From: Syntrophorhabdaceae bacterium PtaU1.Bin034
GTDB taxonomy: Bacteria > Desulfobacterota_G > Syntrophorhabdia > Syntrophorhabdales > WCHB1-27
Length of the DNA: 64,000 nt
NCBI GenBank assembly: GCA_002067405.1
Contig: MVRP01000002.1
Span: 1 to 64,000, forward strand
Direction of reading: 5' to 3'
The notes beneath the pieces were generated by a model. It did not search any database, was not told the DNA's origin, and worked only from the letters and a program-made list of their open reading frames with translations. Numbering within the stretch: the first letter of the stretch is position 1; each line of letters opens with the position of its first letter. Below are positions 33,763 through 43,768 of the stretch, one piece after another. The position numbers and the translations under genes were made by a program.

Positions 33763-36700
33763 CTACATGGCTCCTGCGAAAGTCCAGACTGTGGGGACAG
33801 TACCCAGAGAGGCAGTACCCGTCACCGCCCCGTTGGTCAAGTACCAGATAACCGTGTCGCCATTCGTTGAGTTCCTCCAGAGGATGTCACGGTTCACGTC
33901 ATTGTTGAAGTCTCCCGTTGCAGCGACCGACCACCCGGCGGCAATCGTGTTCAACGCCGCAGTACCGGTAACTGCTCCGCCGCTTAAATACCAAATCACG
34001 GTGTTGCCCGTCGTGCCGTTTGTCCAGAGGATATCGGGCTTGCCGTCATTGTTGAAATCGGCTGCTGCAGCAACCGACCAGGTGGTAGGCACGATGCCGA
34101 GAGAAGCGCTTCCCGTGACCGCCCCGTTGTTCACGTACCAGATTACGTTGTCGCCATTGGTCGTGTTCCTCAGTAAGAGGTCCGGCTTCCCGTCACCGCT
34201 AAAATCGGCTGTGGCGGCAACCGTCCAGACAGTGGACAGGATTCCCAGTGATGCAGTGCCGGTTACCGTGCCATTGCTCAGATACCAGATAACCGTATCG
34301 CCGTTGGCCGTGTTCCTCCAGAGAATGTCCGGCTTGCCGTCAAAATTGAAGTCTGCTGTGGCCATAACCGCCCAGTCCAGGGGGACCACGCCAAGGGAAG
34401 CACTGCCCGTCTGCGTTGCGTTGCTTACATACCAGATAACCGTATCGCCGTTGGCCGTGTTCCTCCAGAGAATGTCCGGTTCGCCGTCAGTATTGAAATC
34501 AGCCCTGCCCGCGATCGTCCAGGACGTAGGGATCACCCCCAGAGAGGCGCTGTCGGTCATTGTTGCACCATCCATATTCCACCTGACCGTATCGCCGGTC
34601 GTGCTGTGCCTCCATAGAATGTTTGTTACCGCATTGGGGTTCAGGATTGTAGGCCGCATCATGTCATTTTCTTCGTGGCTCAGGATGTGGCAATGCCATG
34701 TATACTCGTGCCCGAAGTTGGTCAGCTGATTCGTCTGAGGCGTCGCGAGGTTGCCTCCTGTTGTTGTATCGACTTGCGAGAAACCCATTGTGGAGCCAAG
34801 AGGCGTCATCGGGTTGAGCGGACGAATGCTGTTGGGCAGTGAGAACGGTACCCTCGGCGCGGACGGTCTCAACGCAACGATCGTGTCTTCCAATGGTGCT
34901 ATTCTCACCGTATCTTTCCAACCCAGCTCGTTCGGATCGGGCAGCCTGATAAAGCCGTCCCAGCCGACCCGGTTCAGCACCTGCACATCAAAGAGATGGA
35001 AGTGAATGGGGTGGGTGTCCACGCCGTTATGGGTGATCTTCCAGACCTGGATCTCCCCGTGTTTCACCTTTTCTGTCGCCGGGTCAACAAAGTTCTGGAG
35101 GATGAAATTCTGGATCGCCGCGTTGGTGAAAGGCAATTCGAGCCCCAGCTTTGCGCTCATCCGTCCGTAATCATCGAAAGTTTCCCCCATCTCGTCGTGA
35201 ACGGCCTTGGTCTTCATGACGAAGTTGGTCATGATCGACCCGTCGACCTTCTGAAAGCTGATTGCCGAGTCAGAGATCCTGGAAATCCCCCAGTTGGGCC
35301 AGGTCGAGGGGAATGTGGTGTGGTAGGTGGAATCATAGGCCGACTGCCCGACGACGACGGGTTCCTGAGAAGAGGCAAAAGCACCAGGGGTTGTCCCGTT
35401 CGAAGCAAAGGCAGTCTGCAACGCGGCAAAATGCGTGGCGTTGTAATCGTTCGCCGGCGCAGACCCGCCTGATCCGGCAATTTTGATCTGCATTACCGTT
35501 CGGATGTTGGGTCCGACACCCGGTGGAATCGCGGTGTAGCCGCCCATGTCGGTCCGATCCGGAGCCCCGGTGTAGTAGTCATAGTGAGGGTCGAGCGCCG
35601 GGAAGGCCGTGGGAGCGTCGTTATAGAGGATGAGGGTTTGGCCGGCATACTGCGAGAAGTCGACGATAACGTCTGCCCGTTCTGCCGGGCCGAGGAAGAG
35701 CGTTCCTCCGCCTTCCGATTGTTGAAGGACGTTGCCCACGTTGAACATCGTCGGATCAAGATTCCAGGCAACCGGCTGATTGGGAAGCACTACCGGAGCA
35801 GGAAGGAAGCCGCCCTCGGTACCGATCTGAACGAATGCCGGCCCTCTTGTGGCCGGGTCAGGGACTCCTCCTTCCCTGCCGTCTGTCGGCCACATGGCGG
35901 GAAAACCAGAGGTCGGTACTGCGGGGACCATGCCGACCTCGGTCAGCGACGTATAGACTGCTGCCGTTGCCGCAGCACCCGTTCCCCCGCCTCCGGAAAT
36001 AGTCACGGTAGGGGCGGCGGAATAGCCGCTTCCCACCGTAAGCAGGTTTATCGCAATAACCTGGCCCAGGGTGGGGCTCCCGGCCTCCAGGTCTACCACT
36101 GCCTCTGCCGTTGCACCTGTGCCAGCGCCGGTAATGGTCACGGTAGGAGCCGAGGTGTAACCCGAGCCTCCGTTAGTAACGGTAATGCTGCTCACGATAG
36201 GGGTCGCCCTGTATAGTTGCAGGTTGAGAAACCTGTCGTGGGATGCGTTGAGGATACGGAAGCGGTAGGGTTGGGCCTGAACGGTGGTTGTCGGGTAAGC
36301 CGTTCCGTTGACCATCATCGTATCCAGAAAGGCCTCTGCACCCCATGATGGATGAGGCGTGCCGGGCATCTGCGGGGGCTGTAAAGGGGAATAGTTGCTA
36401 TGAGCCGGGTTGGCGTAAGGGTTGGTTACCGGTCCGTTAGTGATGCAAAAAGGTGGAACAGCGCCTGCAGATGACCCGCATATCGGGGTTGCAGGGAAAA
36501 ACCAGGGACCATAGTGCCAACGGCCCATTACGTTCATTCCGCTTAAATCGGGGTTAAAGGGGTTCTGGGCCGGCATGTAAACATGAGGCCACCAGAGGTC
36601 ACCGGTGACCGGGGTACCCACCGGCTTTCCGGGAGTTGATCCCCACGCCCAGGTAGGATCCGTAGTGCCTATTGTTGCGGCGTTCACGAATGTCTTGTCC

Positions 36701-37773
36701 TGTATTACGAGAGGTATTTCCGCGGAAGGGATTGTTCCGGCAGTGTAGGTGCGTCCGTTAATGGTCCCTCCATCGCGCAAGGCCAATTCCATCGGGTCCC
36801 GCAACAGGTATCCCGCAGCCTCACCGGCATACACGTTGAGGCGGGTAATACCCCAGGCATGGTCGTGATAGAACATCAGTCTCGCACTCTGCTGGTTAGT
36901 CCAGTAGAAGGTTTGAGAACCGGGGCCAGGGTTGTTTGTCGCCCCTGCAACGGCACATGTCGGTTTGCCGGCGCATGCTGCTATCGTTGCCCCTGCGGGG
37001 GTAAACCACATGTCGGGCACGTAGGATACGCTCACGCCCTTGGGGTAGGGAGTGGCCTCACCGGCCGGGGTGATCCACTGATGGGCCGTACCGTCGCTGA
37101 TCCAGGGAGACTTTCCGCCGTGAAGGTGGAGGGTTGCCCGGTTTTGGGTAAACATTCCCGTGACGCTCGCAGTGGAAGCTTTTGTCTCGGGATTGTAGTT
37201 GATCTCAAATTCGCCCGATCCCATGATACTCGTGTCAACCGGGAGAAAGAGGTTACCGCCGGTTCCTGTGGGTAAGTTGTTGGTGAATTTGACGCGAACC
37301 GGCCGGTCCTTCTGGGCAATGATCAGAGGGCCGAGATAACGGGGCGTCAAGAGCGCGGCACCCCCGTTTGTCTGTCGATAGCCGCGAAGCTTCGTGCCCC
37401 CGCTCGTGGCCAGCATCTTGTTGGCGTTGTTCAATGCAGGAAAGAATGAATGCAGTCTCTCGCGGTATTCGACCAATTCGATTTCGTAGTAGTCCGATCC
37501 CGGATAGGTTGTCTGATCGGGAACAGCGACCGGGATGCATTGCCCCAATCCATTGGTGCCCCCAGCGGTACCGCAGATTCCGGGGAGCCCGTCAACAAAT
37601 TTCGGGAGGGGCGGGCTGTTGGCCCAGTTCGCCGTCAGAAAATAATCCGGGACGTAATACCCGTTGGCGCCAACATCGAGCGCCGCCTCCGCACAGCGCG
37701 GGCCGATTGCCAGGGAAAGGGCGGCCAGAGCCAAAAGCAAAGTCGCGACTGTCATAGATTTTCGCCTTTTCAT
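33763..37773 (-). CDS. Giant multicopper oxidase with C-terminal repeat domain
   Basis: The 1336-residue secreted protein has a signal peptide (VATLLLALAALSLAIG) and the four copper-ligand motifs of multicopper oxidases: LHLHGG, MFYHDHAWG, THPIHFHLF and YTWHCHILSHEENDMM. The last includes the Cys-His copper link and an axial Met. Two extra GSGY-S/T-x-APTVTI repeats sit inside the middle cupredoxin. After residue 1040 there are six 49-residue repeats of the FG-GAP type (DFNNDGKPDILWRN). Such oxidases oxidise metals or phenols with oxygen. GGAGG precedes the ATG at 37773, which fixes the start. The gene lies alone. Confidence 0.88.
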   Translation of the reverse strand: MKRRKSMTVATLLLALAALSLAIGPRCAEAALDVGANGYYVPDYFLTANWANSPPLPKFVDGLPGICGTAGGTNGLGQCIPVAVPDQTTYPGSDYYEIELVEYRERLHSFFPALNNANKMLATSGGTKLRGYRQTNGGAALLTPRYLGPLIIAQKDRPVRVKFTNNLPTGTGGNLFLPVDTSIMGSGEFEINYNPETKASTASVTGMFTQNRATLHLHGGKSPWISDGTAHQWITPAGEATPYPKGVSVSYVPDMWFTPAGATIAACAGKPTCAVAGATNNPGPGSQTFYWTNQQSARLMFYHDHAWGITRLNVYAGEAAGYLLRDPMELALRDGGTINGRTYTAGTIPSAEIPLVIQDKTFVNAATIGTTDPTWAWGSTPGKPVGTPVTGDLWWPHVYMPAQNPFNPDLSGMNVMGRWHYGPWFFPATPICGSSAGAVPPFCITNGPVTNPYANPAHSNYSPLQPPQMPGTPHPSWGAEAFLDTMMVNGTAYPTTTVQAQPYRFRILNASHDRFLNLQLYRATPIVSSITVTNGGSGYTSAPTVTITGAGTGATAEAVVDLEAGSPTLGQVIAINLLTVGSGYSAAPTVTISGGGGTGAAATAAVYTSLTEVGMVPAVPTSGFPAMWPTDGREGGVPDPATRGPAFVQIGTEGGFLPAPVVLPNQPVAWNLDPTMFNVGNVLQQSEGGGTLFLGPAERADVIVDFSQYAGQTLILYNDAPTAFPALDPHYDYYTGAPDRTDMGGYTAIPPGVGPNIRTVMQIKIAGSGGSAPANDYNATHFAALQTAFASNGTTPGAFASSQEPVVVGQSAYDSTYHTTFPSTWPNWGISRISDSAISFQKVDGSIMTNFVMKTKAVHDEMGETFDDYGRMSAKLGLELPFTNAAIQNFILQNFVDPATEKVKHGEIQVWKITHNGVDTHPIHFHLFDVQVLNRVGWDGFIRLPDPNELGWKDTVRIAPLEDTIVALRPSAPRVPFSLPNSIRPLNPMTPLGSTMGFSQVDTTTGGNLATPQTNQLTNFGHEYTWHCHILSHEENDMMRPTILNPNAVTNILWRHSTTGDTVRWNMDGATMTDSASLGVIPTSWTIAGRADFNTDGEPDILWRNTANGDTVIWYVSNATQTGSASLGVVPLDWAVMATADFNFDGKPDILWRNTANGDTVIWYLSNGTVTGTASLGILSTVWTVAATADFSGDGKPDLLLRNTTNGDNVIWYVNNGAVTGSASLGIVPTTWSVAAAADFNNDGKPDILWTNGTTGNTVIWYLSGGAVTGTAALNTIAAGWSVAATGDFNNDVNRDILWRNSTNGDTVIWYLTNGAVTGTASLGTVPTVWTFAGAM
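33766..34640 (-). repeat. Six tandem 147-base repeats coding for FG-GAP/VCBS-like units
   Basis: The oxidase's C-terminal units repeat every 49 codons, each with ILWRN(T/S)-x-NGDTVIWY, a TGSASLG turn, then W-x-x-A-x-x-ADFN-x-DGKPD. The DxNxDGxxD loop is a calcium-binding type. Units are imperfect, so the repeat is old or under selection. The units lie inside the gene listed separately. Confidence 0.85.
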
Positions 37774-38061
37774 AGTCTGTCTCCTCCTGTAAGATGAGTT
37801 TTGCATTTTTTGCCGTTCACCGGAAAAAGCCACGTTACAAAAATACGACGGAGACTTTGGCGTTTTCCGTAGCGGGAATGATGATTATTGTGTAGCGGTC
37901 TTGCGGAATGAGCCTGTCATGACATTGTATGACGCAGCACGGGCGGGCTTCGCCTGGTTGACGGGCGCAGGGAATCGGCGCCCCTTTTCCTCATCGTGTA
38001 TTAAATCTATAGTGAATTAAGGGATTGAACCGAAAAGAGAGAAAAAGGCCGGGAAGGAAAC
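37774..38061. other. Region upstream of the oxidase gene
   Basis: No gene is seen. Bases 37774-37860 carry the ribosome-binding site of the oxidase; the remainder is AT-rich around 37990-38050. Confidence 0.4.
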
Positions 38062-38092
38062 AGGCTGAGGGAGAAGGGTCCCGCCTCAGCCT
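38062..38092 (-). terminator. Stem-loop after the Gly/Ala-rich protein gene
   Basis: Nine-base perfect arms (AGGCTGAGG at 38062-38070 and its complement at 38084-38092) sit 17 bases past the gene's stop. The minus strand continues with a T-rich stretch, so an intrinsic terminator is plausible. Confidence 0.6.
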
Positions 38093-38108
38093 TACGCGAA
38101 CGAGACTT

Positions 38109-38423
38109 TTAATGATGGGTGGGTGTTACCGAACCTCCCCCTCCACCTCCACCTCCTCCACCGCCTGCGATACCTGCGGCTAATGCGGCGCCCGCGAGGG
38201 CTGCCCCCGCTGCGATTGTCCCGGCGCCTATTCCTGCCGTCGCTCCAACTCCTGCAGCGGAACCTGCGGCTCCTGCGGCTCCTGCGGCAGAACTGGCAGC
38301 CCCGGGCGCAGAGCCCGCCTTGCCGGTGGCAGCGGCACCCGATTCGATGCCCTGGGCAAGCAGTTGAAAAGGAGTTGCCATACCAAGGAGCGCGACCAGA
38401 AGACAACAAGTAATTTTGCCCAT
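38109..38423 (-). CDS. Gly/Ala-rich small exported protein (YjbE-like composition)
   Basis: The 104-residue protein has a signal peptide (KITCCLLVALLGMATPFQLLAQ) and a low-complexity mature part of Ala, Gly, Ser with a long Gly run before a SVTPTHH end. Proteins of this composition, such as E. coli YjbE, are found beside exopolysaccharide genes. GGAGG lies five bases before the ATG, which supports translation of this strand over the overlapping Pro-rich frames. It faces away from the polysaccharide locus starting at 38725. Confidence 0.65.
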   Translation of the reverse strand: MGKITCCLLVALLGMATPFQLLAQGIESGAAATGKAGSAPGAASSAAGAAGAAGSAAGVGATAGIGAGTIAAGAALAGAALAAGIAGGGGGGGGGGGSVTPTHH

Positions 38424-38724
38424 TATAACCTCCATTTTTAAATGCAATCCCGATAATCAGCCGGTGTTCCCGTATGCCGGGAATGTAATTGTCCGAGTTT
38501 TGTTTGTCAACGTGCTTCCCTCAGGTCCTCCGGCACGGTATCATACAAAACGATGACAAAACAATCACTGTTTTCACGACAGCAGCCGTCACCTTGGGGA
38601 TATACCGTACCTATGAATCGTCCGTGGCCTCATGCGTTTATTTCATTTCAGCGACTCAGCCAGCTATTCCGGTGGCGGTAGCCTGCCCTGATCCAGGAAG
38701 ACCTTCATTCTTTACCCTGACCCT
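38424..38724. other. Intergenic region before the polysaccharide locus
   Basis: No gene is supported. The stretch lies between divergent genes and must hold both promoters, but I cannot point to clear boxes. Confidence 0.4.
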
Positions 38725-40299
38725 TTGCGTTTGAACACGACAGCAACAACGGTAAAAATGGCACGGCAGCAACTACAATCGGGGAAGGCACCGAACCTCA
38801 AGGTCAATACCACGGCCGCCCTTGTTGGAAAGACCTGGACCATGGCCTTCGGCATCGTAGTGATTCCGTTCTATATCAAATATCTGGGTGTCGAATCGTA
38901 CGGCCTCATCGGATTATCCGCATCCCTGCAAGCGGTCTTTTCATTGCTTGATTTCGGTATCGGGGCAGCGCTTACCAGGGAAATGGCGCGCCTGTCCATA
39001 GGGAAGGAAGGCGTCAGGGCCCGCAGGAACATTCTCAGAACCCTGGAGGTTTTGTATTGTCTGATATTCTTCATTGTCGGGACCGCCATTATTGTACTTT
39101 CTTCCTATATTGCCGCCAACTGGGTCAATCCTGTGACCCTCTCCCTTCAGTCTGTTACCGATTCGCTGCGCCTCATAGGCATATCGATTGCCCTGCAGTC
39201 GGTCATGGGGTTTTATCAGGGAGGTCTCGCAGGCTTGCAGCGGCAGGTGTTTGTCAGCTTCACTCTCGTCGCCGTCACCACGGCGCGCGGCATCGGCGCC
39301 CTTCTGATACTGGCGTTTGTCACCCGGAGGATAGAGGCCTTCTTTCTTTGGCAGATCGTCCCGTTGGCAATGGGCGCAATGGGTTCGAGGTGCTATATCT
39401 GGCATGTCCTTCCTCATGATCAGGCCCCGCAATTCGACCGCAAGGCGATAAGATCGTGCTGGAAATTCGCGTTTGGGTGGGGAGCCAATTCCATAGCCCT
39501 CGCTCTCTTTTCCCAGGCGGATAAACTGATCTTGAGCAGGTTTCTCACCCTCGATAACCTCGGTTACTACTCCCTGGCGCAGACGGTTGCCGGTCCTGTT
39601 GCGGCGGTGACGAATTCGGTCGGGACATCGGTCTTTCCGCGGTTCACGCAGCTGGCCTCCCGGGGCAGTCTCATGGAACTGAGAAACATTTACCATAAGG
39701 CGAATCAATGCCTCATACTCCTGGTTGCGCCCTTCGCGGTCGTGGTATCGGTATTCTCTTTCGATATTCTCTCCATTGTTACAGGCAGCCAGGCCGTGGC
39801 CCACAACGCAAGCATGCCGCTAAAGCTTATCGTTCTCGGTGCCATGTTTTCAGCCCTCATAACTTTGCCCAACTACCTTCAATTGGCTTACGGATACTTC
39901 AGACTTATCCTGGGAAGCCTCCTGGCCCTGAGCGCGACGTATCTGCCCTTGTTGATCTACATGGTAAAAAGTTACAAGACGGACGGAGCTGCCCTCAGCT
40001 GGCTCATCATCAATTTCTGTTTCCTCTTCTCCGTGCCGCTCATGCACAGGAACTTTCTGCGGGGCGAGCTCCGGGAATGGCTGGTCAGGGACACCATGGC
40101 ACCCCTGTTCTCTGCCGGCGTGTGCGGCGCGGTAATCGGCTATGTTTATCCATTCACCGGCGCCTATCCTGCCGGACTCATCCCCATCGCGCTTTCGTAT
40201 TGCCTGATCCTGTTCGTCACGGCCGGTTCTCTCAACGAGGTCAGGTCAGGAATTCGGAGCCTCCGTCCTGTTTTCTCAAACGAACAGAGGTACGTATGA
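38725..40299 (+). CDS. wzx: Polysaccharide flippase (Wzx-like)
   Basis: The 524-residue protein has about 12-14 membrane segments and the beginning typical of oligosaccharide flippases ([20 protein letters not shown], then [20 protein letters not shown] with [12 protein letters not shown]). It should move undecaprenyl-linked repeat units across the inner membrane. It heads the exopolysaccharide locus. The start is uncertain: TTG at 38725 or ATG at 38758, neither with a good ribosome-binding site. Its stop overlaps the next gene (ATGA). Confidence 0.88.
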   Translation: MRLNTTATTVKMARQQLQSGKAPNLKVNTTAALVGKTWTMAFGIVVIPFYIKYLGVESYGLIGLSASLQAVFSLLDFGIGAALTREMARLSIGKEGVRARRNILRTLEVLYCLIFFIVGTAIIVLSSYIAANWVNPVTLSLQSVTDSLRLIGISIALQSVMGFYQGGLAGLQRQVFVSFTLVAVTTARGIGALLILAFVTRRIEAFFLWQIVPLAMGAMGSRCYIWHVLPHDQAPQFDRKAIRSCWKFAFGWGANSIALALFSQADKLILSRFLTLDNLGYYSLAQTVAGPVAAVTNSVGTSVFPRFTQLASRGSLMELRNIYHKANQCLILLVAPFAVVVSVFSFDILSIVTGSQAVAHNASMPLKLIVLGAMFSALITLPNYLQLAYGYFRLILGSLLALSATYLPLLIYMVKSYKTDGAALSWLIINFCFLFSVPLMHRNFLRGELREWLVRDTMAPLFSAGVCGAVIGYVYPFTGAYPAGLIPIALSYCLILFVTAGSLNEVRSGIRSLRPVFSNEQRYV

Positions 40300-40862
40300 T
40301 AGGTTTGCTTCCGAGAATCTTCATGAAGCTCGGGCTGGGGTACAGATCGATAAGCTCGAAGGTCAAAGGAGACGTACGGTTGACGAGACCGGTCTATATC
40401 GATAAGGAAAGCGAGATAATTGCCGGTGCCCGCGACGCCGTTTCTATCGGAGCCCATACGTACATCCACCGAGGGGCTTTGATCCATACCTATGGAGGAT
40501 CGATAACGATAGGCTCCGGAGTAAGCATAAACCCGTACTGTGTGATTTACGGTCACGGTGGCCTGGAGATCGGAAACAATGTCATGATAGCGACGCACTG
40601 TGTGATCATTCCGGCGAATCACCGCTTCGAGCGCCTTGACGTTCCCATGAGCCTTCAGGGTATGAGTTGCAGGGGCATTACCATCGAAGACGATGTCTGG
40701 CTGGGAGCACGGGTCACCGTCCTGGACGGGGTCACGATAGGCAGGGGGGCGGTAATAGGGGCGGGCAGTGTCGTGAACAGGAGCATACCGGCATACGCAA
40801 TCGCTGCCGGCGTTCCTGCCAGGGTGCGGGGATCGAGATTGAAGCACGGTGATCGGGGGTAG
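40296..40862 (+). CDS. Hexapeptide-repeat acyltransferase
   Basis: The 188-residue protein has the left-handed beta-helix of repeating I/V-x-x-x-x-x hexapeptides ([71 protein letters not shown]) and a catalytic-type His in NHRFERL. It belongs with sugar O-acetyltransferases (WcaF/LacA-like). It probably decorates the exopolysaccharide. Its ATG overlaps the flippase stop by four bases. Confidence 0.85.
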   Translation: MIGLLPRIFMKLGLGYRSISSKVKGDVRLTRPVYIDKESEIIAGARDAVSIGAHTYIHRGALIHTYGGSITIGSGVSINPYCVIYGHGGLEIGNNVMIATHCVIIPANHRFERLDVPMSLQGMSCRGITIEDDVWLGARVTVLDGVTIGRGAVIGAGSVVNRSIPAYAIAAGVPARVRGSRLKHGDRG

Positions 40863-41874
40863 CGTGGAAACATCAGTCGGGATCACCTGTCCGCTATGCA
40901 GCCGGAATATAGGCATGGATTTCTCTCGGGCCGTTCATAGATCACTCGATGACGGCACGGAATACAAGCTCTATCTGTGTGGTAGCTGCCTGATCGAATT
41001 CTGGCATCCCATGAAACTTATGCCCGAGTTTTACGAACATGCGAGGCTCGGGATATACGACGATATTCATCAGGGCCTGAAGAGAATCCCGCCCCATTGC
41101 CTCAACTTTTTTGAGCATATGCCGTTCACCGCGGGCAATCTGCTGGACGTGGGATGCGGGGACGGGGTCTTTTTGAGCGCGGTTACCGCCGGCGACAAGT
41201 ACCGTTTCGACGCGTTCGGTCTCGACTTCGACCCCAAGAGCGTAGAGGCGGCGCGATCAAGGCGCGGGCTCACCCATGTTTACGCACTATCGCTTGAGGA
41301 GTTTCACGATCATTCGGCTCGGAATAGCCTCTTTTTCGACGTCATCACGTTTTTTGACGTCCTCGAACACCAGGATAACCCAAAATCATTCATCGAGACG
41401 GTAAAGGCGCTCTTGTCGCCAAAAGGGGGCTACATTGCCGGAAGCGTGCCGAATGCACACCGGCTCTTTTCACGATATGACAGGAAGATGTCGGAAATCG
41501 ATTTTCCGCCCCATCACTTCCTGTACTTCAACGGGAGTTCCCTGGCTGGTCTCCTCAGGAGGGAAGGTTTTCGCGATATCAGGGTCTTGCCGGTACGGTT
41601 GGGTTTTTCAGACCTTACCGTCCTTCTCGAGCGGATGTGTCTGGGAAGGATTTCAGGCCTCTTGAGACGCAAGATCACCGGGGTGCGGCCGGCGGCGCAG
41701 GAAGGAGAGACAGAAAATCCTGCCGCGGTATATTGCGGCGGAACGATAAAAATCATGAAGCAGTTGAGAAACGCGTTCTTTGCCCCCCTGGCAGCCGCCC
41801 TGTTCCATGCCTACAACCGGCGCGGTCCTCAGCTTTACTTCCAGGCCCGTCTGCCCGCCCGCCAGGGTGTTTAA
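40849..41874 (+). CDS. SAM-dependent methyltransferase with zinc-ribbon N-terminus
   Basis: The 341-residue protein begins with a Cys-x-x-Cys ... Cys-x-x-Cys ribbon (ITCPLCSRN and [11 protein letters not shown]), followed by the methyltransferase motif [13 protein letters not shown] and motif II region [13 protein letters not shown], then FFDVLEH. Such fused forms occur in cell-surface sugar clusters and methylate sugars or lipid-linked intermediates. It starts with GTG overlapping the acyltransferase end, or at GTG 40864. The substrate is unknown. Confidence 0.82.
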   Translation: MIGGSVETSVGITCPLCSRNIGMDFSRAVHRSLDDGTEYKLYLCGSCLIEFWHPMKLMPEFYEHARLGIYDDIHQGLKRIPPHCLNFFEHMPFTAGNLLDVGCGDGVFLSAVTAGDKYRFDAFGLDFDPKSVEAARSRRGLTHVYALSLEEFHDHSARNSLFFDVITFFDVLEHQDNPKSFIETVKALLSPKGGYIAGSVPNAHRLFSRYDRKMSEIDFPPHHFLYFNGSSLAGLLRREGFRDIRVLPVRLGFSDLTVLLERMCLGRISGLLRRKITGVRPAAQEGETENPAAVYCGGTIKIMKQLRNAFFAPLAAALFHAYNRRGPQLYFQARLPARQGV

Positions 41875-41887
41875 CAGGTCAAACCAC

Positions 41888-43768
41888 ATGTGCGGCATTT
41901 ACGGAGAAGTGACATTTTCGGAACCCGTTGACCCCCGCTCCCTGCGGGTCCATGGCGACCGCCTCGCCCACCGCGGCCCGGATGACAGCGGTGCATGGAT
42001 ATCGGCGTGCGGCCGGGTCGGCCTCGCCCACCGCCGCCTTTCCATTATCGATCTTACCGATACCGGACATCAGCCCATGTCAAGTGAGGATGGCCGCTGC
42101 ACCATCGTCTACAACGGCGAGGTCTATAATTTCGGCGGGTTGAGGCGAGAACTGGAGAAGACCGGTTGCCGGTTCACAGGACGGAGCGACACAGAGGTGG
42201 TTCTTGCGGCGTATCGCGTATGGGGCGAGGAATGCGTCACGCGCTTCAATGGGATGTTTGCGCTCGCGATCTATGACAAGGGGACAAAAGATCAGCCTCC
42301 TTCCCTGTTTCTGGCGAGAGACCGGGCCGGCAAAAAACCGCTTTATTATCTCCACGGGACACGCTCATTCCGGTTCGCTTCCGAGTTGAAGGCCCTCAAC
42401 GCCAAATCAGGTATCGACGCCCGGGCGCTCAACTACTACCTGGCCCTCGGTTATGTCCCCCAAGACCTCTGTCTCGCCCTTGGCGTAAAGAAGCTTCCTC
42501 CGGCGTGCGCTGCCCGGCTCGATCTGCACGATCATAGCCTGAGGGTGTGGCGCTACTGGCAGCTCCCTGACTCTGCTCCTGATAAGGACGAGGCTGACGG
42601 CGACGAAATAGCCGATCAGGTTCAATCCCTTCTCGACGATGCTGTTTCTCTTCGCCTGATCAGCGATGTCCCGGTGGGCGTTCTTCTTTCCGGTGGGCTC
42701 GATTCGAGCCTGATTCTCGCTTCCGCAGCCCGGCAGTCTTCTCTTCCTGTCAAGACCTTCACCATTTCTCTGCCCGGCTCACGCCTTGACGAATCGGCTT
42801 CTGCCCGCTCCGTGGCCGACTACTATGGCACGGAGCACCACGTGCTGGAAGCGAGCACCCCATCGATGGCGGTCATTGATGAGATGACGCCGTTTGTGGA
42901 CGAGCCCCTGGGCGATTCGTCGATACTCCCGAGCTTCATGATATCCCGCCTCGCCAGGCGTCACGTGACCGTGGCACTCGGAGGCGACGGAGGAGACGAG
43001 CTTTTCGGCGGATACACCGGTTATGCGAGGAGTCTCATTGATCAGGCACGGATCGGCCGGCTTCCGGGCAGTCTTCTTAAGGCCGTCTCAATGGCCGCTG
43101 CAAGGCTGCCGGCCGGACTGCGGGGACGAAACAGAGTGCGTTCGCTCAAAGAAGGGGCTTTGAGGCAGATAATCTGGGATACCCCTTTTTTCGACGTAAC
43201 GCTCAGGTGCCGCATCATGAACAGGATGTACGCGGAGAGCCTCGACTCTGAGATGGAAGCACCGGAACGCCTGCTGGCACGCCTCTTCGATTCAGGCAAA
43301 GATACGGTTGATTCCATGACGAGGATGCATTTCGGCAGCATCCTTCCCGATGATTTTCTCGTCAAAGTGGACCGGGCCGCCATGGCCCACGGTCTGGAGA
43401 TGCGCACCCCCTTCCTCGATTACCGGCTTGTGGAATTTGCCTTTTCCGCCATTCCTTCGCGCTGGAAGGTCGCGGGTCGGGAATCGAGGCGCGTCCAGAG
43501 AATTCTCGCCCGCAGGAGACTTCCTCACGATCTCGACACCGGGAGGAAGCAAGGCTTCTCCGTACCCCTCGACGACTGGTTGCGGACCGACCGGTGCGAC
43601 ACGGTGAGGGAATGGAGTGCGTACCTGCCCCCATGCATCAACCGCAAGGAAATCGATGACCTGATACAGGGGGAGATGAAAGGGAGGGCGAACGGCTCAC
43701 GCCTCTTCGCACTCCTGATGCTCGCCATTGCCGCCAGGAACAACGGATGGGAAAACAATGCACCCTAA
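41888..43768 (+). CDS. asnB: Asparagine synthetase B-like glutamine amidotransferase
   Basis: The 626-residue protein starts MCGIYGE, with Cys2 as the glutaminase nucleophile. RLAHRGPDDSG, HRRLSIIDL and YNGEVYNF follow as glutaminase motifs, and the synthetase half has the ATP-binding LLSGGLDSSL (about 267-276) and ALGGDGGDELFGGYTG. In surface-polysaccharide loci such enzymes convert a sugar carboxyl group to an amide rather than making free asparagine. This is inferred from context. The ATG at 41888 is fixed by the need for Cys as second residue. Confidence 0.9.
   Translation: MCGIYGEVTFSEPVDPRSLRVHGDRLAHRGPDDSGAWISACGRVGLAHRRLSIIDLTDTGHQPMSSEDGRCTIVYNGEVYNFGGLRRELEKTGCRFTGRSDTEVVLAAYRVWGEECVTRFNGMFALAIYDKGTKDQPPSLFLARDRAGKKPLYYLHGTRSFRFASELKALNAKSGIDARALNYYLALGYVPQDLCLALGVKKLPPACAARLDLHDHSLRVWRYWQLPDSAPDKDEADGDEIADQVQSLLDDAVSLRLISDVPVGVLLSGGLDSSLILASAARQSSLPVKTFTISLPGSRLDESASARSVADYYGTEHHVLEASTPSMAVIDEMTPFVDEPLGDSSILPSFMISRLARRHVTVALGGDGGDELFGGYTGYARSLIDQARIGRLPGSLLKAVSMAAARLPAGLRGRNRVRSLKEGALRQIIWDTPFFDVTLRCRIMNRMYAESLDSEMEAPERLLARLFDSGKDTVDSMTRMHFGSILPDDFLVKVDRAAMAHGLEMRTPFLDYRLVEFAFSAIPSRWKVAGRESRRVQRILARRRLPHDLDTGRKQGFSVPLDDWLRTDRCDTVREWSAYLPPCINRKEIDDLIQGEMKGRANGSRLFALLMLAIAARNNGWENNAP

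Noticed and set aside
33763..34640. The 147-base periodic sequence as a CRISPR array
   Set aside because: Units are long, continuous and in-frame, with no spacer pattern; they encode protein repeats.
33473..34729. A 418-codon plus-strand frame with repeated segments
   Set aside because: The repeats mirror the oxidase's FG-GAP repeats on the other strand; no signal or motif of its own.
38119..38413. Plus-strand Pro/Ala-rich frames opposite the Gly/Ala-rich gene
   Set aside because: They are the antisense of a low-complexity Gly/Ala stretch; the minus frame has a signal peptide and a good ribosome-binding site, these do not.
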